Shown here piece after piece: positions 1 through 10,582 of a stretch of 64,000 bases of DNA; the stretch's first letter is position 1, and every line of letters begins with the position of its first letter. A model generated the notes under the pieces. That model saw nothing but the letters and a program-made list of their open reading frames with translations. It ran no database searches and had not been told where the DNA came from. Position numbers and translations under genes: made by a program. This stretch comes from Gigantopelta aegis (lineage: Eukaryota > Mollusca > Gastropoda > Neomphalida > Peltospiridae). Location of the stretch: assembly GCF_016097555.1 (NCBI RefSeq), contig NC_054701.1:7552560-7616559 (forward strand), written 5' to 3'.

Positions 1-1286
1 TCACAGGACTTGTCGTATTAACCGATGTATCAAAAGTTGGGTGAACCTCGAACTTTGACCCAGCCGGAAGTTATTTGGTTTAGTACTACCTTAAGAAACG
101 TTTTCAAAAACATATATGTACTTGAACTCCGAATAGGAGTACTTGGACTATAGCCATTTTCCACTTAACTTTCAAACGAAGTATTCTCATGTTTGAAGTA
201 TGCCAACATCGATTACGACGCGTGCAATATTAATTCAATATTTGTTTAAAACAAAGTGGTTAAATATACTCAAATAACTGGCACATTATTATTATTATTA
301 TTTTTTTATTTTTTATTATTATTATTATCATTATACACCAGGACATTAATTATGCACCATCTACTTTTGACCACGTGACTTATACTTCACAAGTAATTGT
401 TGCCAGTCCATGGATACCCAACACTAGAAATAATCTTCTCTCTTTTGAAAAAGATTTGACAGCAGGTGAGACTGTCAGTACATTAATATTTAATGTATCC
501 TAGGGAAACGGACAGAAACCGTAAATATGCATGAAAATGTGGGGTCATTTATTATGGAGTTTGAATCGCACTGGTGTGCTTTTTAAAAGTAATATATTGA
601 TCTCATGACGTTAAATACCCAGTAGATACAAAATATGTAAAACTCTCCGTATCAGGTGTAAACCACGTCAACACGGACAAATACGCGCCGGAAATAATTT
701 AGTGGCTAATTGGGGCCGCTTAGCGCTATGTAAAACAAGAGCAGATAAGTATGTTTCTAATAGAGGCTATAGGCGCCTTTTTGGCTGCAATACAATTCAG
801 GTGGAGATTAACCAATTTCCAGGTGTATATTATTTTTATTATTTATGATGATATTATAATTATTATTATTTGCAGTGTCCCTGTAATGTTTCACCTGAGT
901 GATGTCAGTATGATTAGTCAGCAATAACACATTGTTACAGCTTTATTGTTTTACATTGTTTTGTTTTTCTCTGTTTTGTTTTTGATTAATCCCGCCAATA
1001 TCCGTTGCATATCAAATGTAATATTTTATAACGACTTAATATACAGAACATTCCAAGTTAAGCAACCACCACCGTAACTGGGTTTGAATATTTGCATTAC
1101 TCTTTACATTATAACATATTTATGTTACATTTTAATATGATTATGTTACATTATAATAAAATTGTGTTACATTTTAGTATGATTATGTTACATTATAACA
1201 TATTATGTTATATTTTAATATGATTATGTTACATTTTAATAAAGTTATATTACACTATAACATATTTATGTTACATTATAATATTA
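1..1286. other. Non-coding AT-rich stretch with simple repeats
   Basis: No open frame or protein motif is convincing here. It holds an ATT-rich microsatellite around 286-332 and a degenerate tandem array of short TTACATTATAAT-like and TTACATTTTAATATGA-like units around 1090-1284. This array abuts the MITE that follows. Confidence 0.6.
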
Positions 1287-2277
1287 AAGTACTGTCGGAA
1301 ATAGAATAAAAAATGATTTTCGTCGATTATTTCTTACATATTAAACAGACAAGTCAATATTTTGTAAATATCTATTTAATGATAGTCTACCTAATTTAGC
1401 ATTTACTTGTGTTGGCTCTCATTAATGTACAAGGTGGTATTTACTCTTGAAATTAAAAGAAAGATGTCAGTAAACAGGTGATTTGTGCACTTTATTGGAA
1501 CAGACTATAACAAATTTTGGTCAACATGTGTCAATTTCATTGCCGTTTCTGATGACGGTTTACCCCTATCCCTCTCCAAAACAAAATATTTCTAGACATT
1601 TATAAGTAATTTTTGAGCAATAATGTCAAGAACCATTCTGTTTGTGATCTATTATACCGGTATTAAAGGTGCTATCTCAAAGTTCCATAAACATAGCTAT
1701 TGCAAATCATGTGTTTTTTTTAATATTAAATTTTGCTTTAACATTTAAGGACTACACCTTTAACTATATGCCCATAAATAATTATAGGAAATAATTTTAT
1801 CTACTAGTAGAAAATACATTTTTATTTGAGAATCTTTATCACAAACAGATGCTCACATTTAACTTCTAATATAGTACCTTTAAGTGGTAGCAAGATTGTG
1901 TAAATTTATAATGTACTTATATTGAATTTACATTCACTAAATATGCTGGTCATAATTAATAATTTATGCTGCAATTCAAAATAATCAGTTAACTTGCAGT
2001 TTTAAATTAAAGTTTGTTTAAGGGTAAATGAAATTGACACATAGCATCAAAATGTGTTATAGTCTGTTCCAATAAAGGTCACATCACCTGTTCACTGCCA
2101 TCTTTATTTCAATTTCAAGAGTAAACACCATTTTGTACATCAATGAGAGCCAAAACAAGTAAATGCTAAATTAGGTAGATTATCATTAACTAGGTATTTA
2201 CAAAATATTTACTTGTCAGTTTGATATGAAAGAAATAATCGACGAAAATAATTTTCATTCTATTTCCGACACTACTT
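1287..2277. mobile_element. MITE with long terminal inverted repeats (about 255 bp)
   Basis: The left arm (about 1287-1542) is found again in reverse complement at about 2027-2277. The ends read AAGTACTGTCGG and, in reverse complement, AAGTAGTGTCGG. The arms are clearly homologous but differ by scattered substitutions and small gaps. A TA dinucleotide flanks both ends (1285-1286 and 2278-2279), which would fit a Tc1/mariner-type target duplication. The roughly 480-bp interior is AT-rich and carries no transposase frame, so the element is non-autonomous. A 14-bp direct repeat ACATTATAATATTA also lies at both flanks (1273-1286 and 2287-2300), but the surrounding tandem array contains similar words, so it is weak evidence for a target duplication. 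Confidence 0.75.
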
Positions 2278-2279
2278 TA

Positions 2280-2876
2280 GTATGGTACATTATAATATTA
2301 TCATGTTGGTAAACGTGGTCAAACATAACATGCTTTTGTATATACGATTACGTTAAGTATTGCTATTTTTATTCTATTTTATTTATATACAATTATTTTA
2401 AACAACTATTTTTGTCTCTCTCTTGTATGTCTTTTTGTTCAGTTTGCATTTGCTCAAACTTTAAATTCATACGGAGTTTCCATTTGACAGATTTGGAACT
2501 GACCTAAATACGAAATCGAGGACAAAAGACACATAATAACAATAATAATAATAATAATAATAACAAAAGGCTTTTTTACAATTGTGTAATTATGTAAAAG
2601 CAGTACTCTTCTGTCTTTTTTTCAAATAATCCTTCCAGACCTATAAGGGAACAAGACGAAACTTGATTTTGCAAGTAATATTTTTATCTACTTTTTGGGA
2701 GGTTTTAATTAAAAGCGTACGTTGACAATCATTCCACCCCCACCCCCTCCAACCTCCCATCCGGAGTATGGTGTGTACGTCATTGAAACTGTTAATTGTG
2801 AACCCCACAAGTAAAAAACAAACATAACAAACACAGACGAACGGGTATCACCCTTGAAGTTTCTGTATGACCTCGA
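2280..2876. other. Non-coding stretch with an AAT microsatellite
   Basis: Nothing gene-like is seen. An (ATA)n tract lies at about 2533-2563 and a short C-rich tract near 2733-2757. Confidence 0.5.
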
Positions 2877-2884
2877 AAATCACT

Positions 2885-3097
2885 CACGACTGGTATATCA
2901 AAGGCCGTGGTATGTACTACCCTGTCTGTAGGATATAAAAGATCCCTTGCTGCTAATCGAAAAAGGTAGCCCATGAAGTGGCGACAGCGGGTTTCCTCTC
3001 TCAATATCCTTGTGGTCCTTAACCATATGTCTGACGCCATATAACCGTAAATAAAATGTGCTAAAAGCGTCGTTAAATAAAACATTTCTTTCTTTCG
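2885..3097 (+). mobile_element. SINE family A, 5'-truncated
   Basis: This is the body and tail of a tRNA-derived SINE found several times in this window. The tail reads GTCGTTAAATAAAACATTTC followed by a (TTTC)n-like end. The tRNA-like head is missing. The word AAATCACT flanks both sides (2877-2884 and 3098-3105) and fits a target-site duplication made during LINE-driven retroposition. Confidence 0.85.
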
Positions 3098-3105
3098 AAA
3101 TCACT

Positions 3106-4067
3106 GAAAATAATGTGTGTGACCTTTCCAGTATGGTACATGATAGCGTAAACCGCATATCTTTAAATTTTCAAACTGTTTATCTCAAAGTATCCGTATG
3201 ACATTTCGAGATAATGATGATGGAATGTATTTTTGTTTTAATATTTTAGACTTAATTTAAATTCAAATGCAAATGTATTTGTTGTATTGCACTGTTTATT
3301 TTTTATTTTAAGGTCGCCAGTTAAGATATTTCAAGAATTGTCTAACTTATTCTCTAAGGTACTTGCCTTTTCATAACACAAAGTTGTATCACCATTCATG
3401 GTATTGCTATCGAATAGCTAAATAAACCATTCCTTATACACTGCGTTTTGTGTTCACTGTAGTCCTGTGGTTACTAATAAATGCTGCAGTTGATCAAGTA
3501 ATCTGCACGACAAAATAAGTTAAGTATTCAAAACCGTACGTCTGTACCACAAAGAGTTCAAATGATGTTTGGCAAGATGACTGCTACAATGAATCATTAT
3601 CTGGTGCTTGGCTTCCCCAGGATAGTTTATCCTACTTTGTGTGTGCAGGACTTCAAATCCCCAAGACAATATGGTGTACTTTGTCAGACCTCCACTCCCC
3701 AGGACGTGGTATACTATACCGCTTAAAAACGCAATACTCATTGTATGTCCAATTTCATATTCTGTTCAATAAACAAATTGAAATCAATTGCATGTCATAA
3801 ATGACCCCACATTAATGTTTATTGTTTTAGAAAGTTGCAGTCGCGTGAGTCTCAGGGTATTACGCATGCGCGTTAATTATTCTGTGTTAACTAGTTTTCA
3901 GAAGCGTTAATATTACCGGTATGCATGGCCACCATGCGACTCTATGCATATGTGGCTTATAAAATATAAACTTAGTGTTACAATGAGTGTTGCGTTTTAA
4001 TGCGGTTCAATATATTTTGTCTATAATATTGCCACTGCCCAGGACGTTATATCCAAAATTTGTTCTG
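3106..4067. other. Non-coding stretch, nothing recognised
   Basis: Small open frames exist, but none has a recognisable motif or a start context worth defending. No tandem repeat or inverted repeat stands out. Confidence 0.4.
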
Positions 4068-4370
4068 TTTAACGACAAAACTAGAGAACAATTTGTTAAT
4101 CATCGGCTACTGGATGTCAAACATTTGGTACTTTTGACATAATTATAGTCTTAGATAGGAAACCCGCTACATTTTTCCTTGAGTAGCTAGGGATATTTTA
4201 TATGCACCATCTCACAAGCAGGACAGCACATACCACGGCCTTGGATACTCCAGTCGTGATGCACTGGCTGGGACGAGAAATAGCCCAATGGGCTCACCGA
4301 CGCGGATCGATCACAAACCGACCGCGCATCAAGTGAGCGCTTTACCACTGGGCTACGTCCCGCCCCTACG
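4068..4370 (-). mobile_element. SINE family B, near full length
   Basis: Read on the minus strand it starts with a tRNA-like head (GGGCGGGACGTAGCCCAGTG, then a GATCGATCC-like B-box region). The shared core (ACGACTGG...GGCCGTGGTATGTGC) follows. It ends with the B-type tail carrying AGTCGATG-like and GTCGTTAAACA words. It is one of at least six B-type copies here and is diverged from the others. Confidence 0.8.
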
Positions 4371-5399
4371 GTATATCCAAGCATTATATTCTTAGCTGCC
4401 CAGGTGAAGAAACTATTGTTTAAAGACACCACAGAACATTTAAAACCACGCATACGAAATGACAGATCTACTAATTATAACCCACAGACTATGGCAACAA
4501 AAGACAAAAAGAAAAACCCGCTAAAGCCACACAGTTTGGCAGCAAAATATCGTTTAATATGCAGTTTCCCACAGACAGGGTGACGCCTACGACAACATGT
4601 GGCATTTCATTATAATCGGTGAGCGATGGGAAAATGAATGCGCAATAAAACCACCAAGACGGATCGATCTCATGGGTCCTTCTATTCACAGACATCAGCC
4701 GACTTCCCACTCGTACACCAGGGCTTGAATATGCATTATTTCCATTTAATTTTAAAACTTTATTTTCATCCTTACTCCCAGTTACGGTTCAGACGTAATG
4801 CCCCTTGAGAGAGACGTCGGCATATTGGTATAATGCTAATCTCAGACTACCAACTGTCAGCACAGTCGTATAATCCATTAGTCGTAATATAGGAGTTGGG
4901 GAAATTATAACGCAATTATCGAGTTGGCCAACGTCGTCGTAACATTTGACAGTCTGAGCCTAGCATGACCCACCCACCCTCCGCCCATAGAAATGTCACA
5001 ACTGACTCTATGTGGGCGCTGGCAACGGGGTGCGAACCCGTGACCGATGACTTAACTTATATATCACCGATGTGGGTCATTTAGCTACGTGTAGTGATTT
5101 ATGTATCCCTCCACATCAGCCATACACAATTCAACAAAACAATGTCAAGAGTATACTAACACCACCTCTCATATTGCAGTCGTATAGCAATAGTTGAATC
5201 GGGAAATTCAAATAACCCACTGGGTTCACTAAGATCCACGGGGTATTTTTTGATTTGGTAGAATTGTCAGTTAATGGGAAACCACTCTGGTTACTACTCT
5301 TTTGTACTCAAATTATTTCCCTTTACTCGTGAATTGAACACACTATATATATATATATATATTGGATCACAGATAATGCCCATTTATTATCTTTGAAAA
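4371..5399. other. Non-coding stretch with a possible tRNA-like fragment
   Basis: No gene is seen. At about 5005-5095 the minus strand contains GGGTTCGCACCCC, which resembles a pol III B box. This may be the head of another SINE, but no convincing A box or cloverleaf could be drawn. A (TA)n tract lies at 5343-5362. Confidence 0.35.
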
Positions 5400-5712
5400 A
5401 AGTGTGCTTTGTTTAACAACACCACTAGAGCACATTGATTTAATAATCATCGGCTATTGGATGTTAAACATTTGGTAATTTCGACATTAGGTCTTAGTGA
5501 AGAAATCCGCTATATGTTTCCATTAGTAGAAAGGGATCTTTTATGTGCACCGTGCCAAAGACAGGATATCACATACCACAGCCTTTGATAAACCAGTCGG
5601 TATGCACTAGCTGGAACGAGAAATAGCCCGGTTGGCACACCGACGTTGATCGACCCAAGACTGACCGCACAGCAGGCGAGCACTTCACCACTGGGAAACT
5701 TCCCGCCCCTGT
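5400..5712 (-). mobile_element. SINE family B, near full length
   Basis: It has the same layout as the 4068-4370 copy: tail (TTTGTTTAACAACACCACTA on the plus strand), core (GGCTGTGGTATGTGATATCC on the minus strand) and tRNA-like head ending in GGGGCGGGAAG. It is more diverged in the head than other copies. Confidence 0.8.
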
Positions 5713-6403
5713 GTATTATCTTGATGCATCAAACCATTACTATACAATAGATGGTATTCTTTAGGCTCCATTTTGTACGGTTTATTTTAAATAGCACTTT
5801 ATTAACAGAAATATGGTGCAAAGTATGGCATTTAAAACATTTGACCGCGACTCGTACAAATTCACTTTTATGTCGGACAGTGTGTTACATACCTGTTTTC
5901 ACAAATCGTGTTCACGTTTAGAGTAAAAATATCCACATTATTGATTAAATTTGGAACAATTTAGTGTGTGACTTTAACGTAAATACCACATTGATCCAAT
6001 ACATTTATTTAGTGTTGTTACATTAAGAGACTAAACTAATTTCCTGATTACCATCGGAAAAGGATAAACAACACTCTAAAAATGTATTTTATATCGTATT
6101 CAAAACTCATTGACATGAGTCCCTCCTCCAGGGGTTATAATAATAAGCATGCCATTACTATTCGACCGAATGACAAACCATGCCACAACAGTAAACTCAG
6201 AAAAGAACTACGAATCAGAGATACATTATAAAAAAAGGCATTGCGGTCGAAAAGACCCATCGATGAAAGAACATATAAAAACCAAAGGAATAAAGTAAAT
6301 AATATGAAAATCCCCCACTAAAGAGGAATTTTAACGTTAGACAGTAAATTAATAGAATTGTGTTCAGAGAAAAACCCCATATTGGCAATATTTTAAATAT
6401 ATT
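5713..6403. other. Non-coding stretch, nothing recognised
   Basis: AT-rich sequence with no supported gene, tandem repeat or RNA element. Confidence 0.4.
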
Positions 6404-6407
6404 TTAA

Positions 6408-6793
6408 AGGGACATTCCTGAGTTTGCTGCAATTTTAAAGATGTTATCGACAAACAGAGACTTTTTGACGTCTGTAATTACATATCAAATATATTTTTCT
6501 GCTTAAAATATTAGTGCCTGTACATTAAACGTGTTTATGGTTGTTCTAATATTTATACTAGGTTAAATTTCATTTTATTTCCTAAAAAAAAGAGATTTTT
6601 TCGTACGTACGAAATTATTTGAAGACAAAATCCAGTTTGGGCTTCTAACAAATATTAAATCGACCAGAAACACATTGAATATACAGACACTGATATTCTA
6701 AACAAGAAAATATATTTAATATGTAAGTTTAATCGTAGAAATATTTTATTAGTTGGAAACATCTTACAATGCAAAAAACTCGGGAATGTCCCT
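6408..6793 (+). mobile_element. TTAA-flanked foldback MITE, copy 1
   Basis: The termini are AGGGACATTCCTGAG and, on the other side, CTCGGGAATGTCCCT. TTAA lies immediately outside both ends (6404-6407 and 6794-6797). The two halves are imperfect reverse complements along almost their whole length, meeting near a CGTACGTACG palindrome, so the element is a giant hairpin. Four complete copies in this window share these ends and the TTAA flanks. TTAA duplication is characteristic of piggyBac-type transposition, so mobilisation by such a transposase is an inference. Confidence 0.85.
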
Positions 6794-6797
6794 TTAA

Positions 6798-7814
6798 ATA
6801 AACACAATAGTCAGATGGTAATTCCCCCAATAAAAGACCCAACAACATATTTATCGGTTGAGAAGAGAAAGATAAGACACAGGTCTAGTGATTTAAAAGC
6901 AGATTTATATTGAGCTGGTCTTAGTACCGATTCCTCGTGTAGTTGTGGATATAATTTCGAAAACAATTATCTTTTTTTTCTGTGAATGCATTTTATATGA
7001 AAGCAAAGACGCACTCTCTGGAATTCATGGTAACGATTTAAGCCAGTAGATTTACAACTAGTTTTAAATGGTAAAAGTGCTATAAGTGAGGAAAACAATA
7101 AAGAAATATTTGTTCATGTACATAAGTATATAAATGAAACAAAACGTTTCCCTCAATTAGTAAATAATGTATGAATTAAAAACAATTATTACTATTTATT
7201 TATTTATTTATTTTATTGTTATTATTTTTGTAGCCATTACGTAATCATTGCGATGCCTTGTTTGTGTTTTATGTTTTCTTTTAGCAAACCTGCTGTCTAA
7301 TTATAGAACACAGAAAACTTTCTTTCGTCTTTTTTTTGTTTCCTTTATTCTTTATTTCTTTCTCTTTTTTCAATTATATTTATTTCTGTTGATCTTTAAA
7401 TTGCAAATATATATTACTGTCGTAACATGTATGTATTATGGAGAAGGCCTAATAAGTTGTATAACTTTTGCCTAATACATTTGTTCTTTAAAACGCAATA
7501 AAATATGTTTCAATCAATAATAATATAATTCTGAAGCCCGTTTCACAAGTTAGCATAAATGTTTTTAATAATAAACAATAAATATTAAATATTTATATAC
7601 ATTAGGACGACGCCTCAAATTTTTTAATTTACCCCCCCCCCCCCCCCCCCCCACACACCGTTTTTTATAAGTAAATAATCCAAATTTACCCCATAAACTT
7701 ATTTCTATTATGTATCAGTTCTGTATGTGATGTTTAATTATGTATGTTCTATTGTTCACTGATCTGAAATAAAAAATTATTATTATTTTTGCCCTGGGTG
7801 GTCACTAATGAAAC
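6798..7814. other. Non-coding stretch with homopolymer and AT-rich runs
   Basis: It contains ATTT-rich tracts near 7188-7230, a poly-C run at about 7630-7652, and an AATAAAA-rich area. A short pyrimidine-rich open frame around 7248-7475 encodes only low-complexity F, L and Y residues, so I do not treat it as a gene. Confidence 0.4.
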
Positions 7815-8081
7815 CAGGGGCTTGTCGTCCACATATTTTAGTAGTGTAACTCAAACAACACGTAACAATGTTGTAAGACGTACGGAAAACTAGTCATACG
7901 AGACCGTAACTTGAACGGTTTACGCACTTTCGACAAGGGGATACCCTTGTAATCGTTATCGATTTCCCTAATACATTTCAGCACCGTTTGCACGTGCAAC
8001 TAATACATATCATAACAATCACTGATTTCAGTGTAATAGAGTACATTTGCATTTACTTTTGACTGCGATTTGGTTAGCATC

Positions 8082-8871
8082 ATGGCATCATCTTTATCAA
8101 CTAGCACACGTAAACAGAAAACACGAAAACCAAACTTTTCCACAGAGGAAAATGTTGTTCTTGACATTGAATTCGACATTTTCCGATACTATGACAATGT
8201 ACAAAAAACAAAAAATATGGCAGAAAATATAATTAGCTGTGAACAGTGTTAATGCAGAGGTTGTGAGAACAGTTCCTGAAATAAAGAAAAGATGGCAAGA
8301 CATTAAAACTTCAACTTTAAGGAAGGAAAACGAAGAAAGGAGATGGGTAAGCCTGGTGGCGGAAAGGCAGACGTCGAATCGTTGGATGCAGTAGAGGAAA
8401 TGGCAGTAGGTGTGATAGGTGAAACAGCGATCGAAGGCATTAACGAAGGCATGGACTCATACGTTGCTTTAAATGACAACGACAAAACCCACAATGAAAA
8501 CAAAAATGATAGTGGCGAAGGCAATAATGACGAACAACCACAAGACATCCAAATACATAGCCAAAATCAACAAGATCATATCGATCTGGAAATAAACACC
8601 GTAGACCCCAATAACGATCCACCTACCACATCATCAACGGACCCGAATTATCAATATCCAGCAAGCTAAAGACCAAGAAATCAAGGAATACTTCATATGA
8701 TATCGAAGAATCAAATAACACAATAATTGAAATCGAGAGAAACGTTTGGCAGTGGAAGAGAAACGGCTGGCAGTAGAAGAGAGACGACTGTATGTCGAAG
8801 AGCAGCGTTTACAACTTGAGAAATTTAAAATGTCATTTAAATATCCCAATTATTACGAAATGCCAAACTAA
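8082..8871 (+). pseudogene. Harbinger Myb/SANT-like DNA-binding protein, frameshifted
   Basis: In Harbinger elements this protein binds the element ends and carries the transposase to the nucleus. The N-terminus starts MASSLSTSTRKQKTRKPNFS, and the Lys/Arg-rich KPNF-S-EEN opening is typical. In another frame the helix with VPEIKKRWQDIKTSTLRKEN follows, which is the KRWQDIK signature of the Myb/SANT-MADF fold. A third stretch has GETAIEGINEG and an acidic, Gln/Asn-rich linker to about 8669. It closes with a charged coiled-coil repeat (EEKRLAVEERRLYVEEQRL) near 8751-8821 that ends at NYYEMPN. At least three frame changes separate these parts, so no complete protein can be made. It lies head-on to the transposase. 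Confidence 0.75.
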
Positions 8872-9159
8872 GTAACATTTACCTGAAGAAATGTATCCGA
8901 CAGAACAAGCACGGAGAAAGTGATTCGATTAAATAAATAATCATACATGAAGGAAATCAGCATGTGAACCTTTAATTGCAAAACCAGTTTCCACCATACA
9001 TTTTGTTATTTAAGTTTATTTTAAATAATTTCAATTATACCACAACATATAATGTTGCAGTATTCACTGATTGTTGACTTTTTTATTTTGAAAACAAGAC
9101 CTTTACTTTGGTTTTGAACTCTTACGCACTGTCAATGTTTTATAAATGTATGTTTTGGT

Positions 9160-10117
9160 TTAAAAGTTTCTTTCAATTAAATTATTTCTGACAGCGTTTC
9201 CTGTGTTGTTCTGTTGTCTGTGAACTTCTAGCAGTGCATAATTATCATCTTCATCTTCTTCCGATTCCGGATCATCTAATGGTAGTCCATGCTCATTGCA
9301 GATGTTGTACAAAATAGAAGTAGCCATAATAATCTTCACACATCTTGTTGGTGAAAACATTAAACACTCTCCCGACTTGTGAAGACATCGGAATCTCATT
9401 TTCAACACACCAATAATTCTTTCGCTCGTGTTTCGGGTTTTTCGCAGACTCGTATTATATCTATTTTCCTTCGCTGTCTGAGGGTTGAGGATAGGTGTCA
9501 TCTTTAAGTACACACATGTTCCACATATGTGAATCGTGTGTGGACCCTGGCCATTTAGCAATGATATTTGTTATGGTTAGGTTAGCATCATTCACAATTT
9601 GTACATTTAAAGCATGATATCCTTTCCTTGAAACAAACAGATGTTCATCAACATTTGGCGCCTTTATGGGAATCAACGTGCCACCGATAGATCCGATAAC
9701 ATTGGGAAAACGGGCAATGTTGTAGAAAACAACTTTCATTTTAGGTATTTTCCCCCGATCTTGTGAAAACTGTATGAACTGAGGAATATGCCGACATAAT
9801 GCCGCAGATACGCTATGTATTGTTTCTTGAAGCAGATATCTTTGACAGGCCATGCACGTTCCCATCGCACCTGTCGCATTATACCGTAATGCTGTCATTA
9901 CTTGTAGAGATACAGGTAGAGACTGCGAACGGTTTCTTGGTCTTCTTAAATCATTTTGTAATAAACCACATACTTCAGTGATGCTTGGCCTATCTAATCT
10001 ATACCGCAGCCAAATTTCTTCATCACTTAATGTCCAGTGGTTCGTTCTGTCGCGAAAAGTGCGACCAATCCTAAGTCTTCTTCGATGGTCATTTTGCAAA
10101 TATACGTACAGAGCCAT
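9160..10117 (-). pseudogene. Harbinger transposase (HARBI1-like DDE nuclease), broken
   Basis: The N-terminal part, read from 10117 downward, gives MALYVYLQNDHRRRLRIGRT, then LPVSLQVMTALRYNATGA, then RFPNVIGSIGGTLIPIKAP and AKWPGSTHDSHMW. The C-terminal part (about 9530 to 9160) contains LNPQTAKENRYNTSLRKTRN and SERIIGVLKMRFRCLH, which carries the family's last catalytic Glu. The usual IDGTH motif reads IGGTL here, so the first catalytic Asp is replaced by Gly. The segment between WPGSTHDS and LNPQTA, which normally includes the GDSGY region, is mostly deleted with a frame change. The protein is therefore inactive twice over. The start was taken at the conserved basic N-terminus. Confidence 0.85.
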
Positions 10118-10582
10118 TACTGAATTATTACTGTACGGTGTTTACAAACTAATATTACCTTTCTGGTTAAACGTTTGTTAACAATCAATTAAGCACAACA
10201 CCTTAAACTTTCTAACTAAATACACACTACTGTTACGTTCATGCTACGACTGGTCCGAACTACAACTGGATTTTGACGTAAATCTGGAAACTTACGAGCG
10301 TGCTACGTTAGTACTAACATTACGAACAGTACGTGTTACGCTTCTAAATTTTTAGTATTGCTTTCCGACCGCCGTACGTTTAGTAAACCCTTACAACTGC
10401 TTCGAGTTACAAGCCCCAGAGACGGGACCCAGGGCGGACATGCCTGAACCTAATGGAAAAAAGGTTTGGACGTTGGAGAAATGAGTCGTGTAATATTAGT
10501 TGATATAATAAAAACGAGATTCTTGTACGTTTGCCTAATATAACTCGGTCCCCAAAATGTATAATTCTTTGTTGGATGATAA

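Larger units (their letters stand above)
7818..10416. mobile_element. PIF/Harbinger DNA transposon with both genes, decayed
   Basis: The ends are GGGCTTGT at 7818-7825 and ACAAGCCC at 10409-10416, flanked on both sides by CAG (7815-7817 and 10417-10419). This matches the 3-bp CWG/TWA target preference known for Harbinger elements. Inside are the two expected genes in convergent orientation: a Myb/SANT-like DNA-binding protein on the plus strand and a HARBI1-type DDE nuclease on the minus strand. Both are interrupted, so this copy is not autonomous. The TIRs are short and poorly conserved beyond 8 bp, although GTTGTAAG and GTACGG words recur in both subterminal regions. Confidence 0.85.

Noticed and set aside
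7630-7652. Poly-C run as a structured i-motif element
   Set aside because: A single homopolymer run with no surrounding conservation. Length is also prone to sequencing error.
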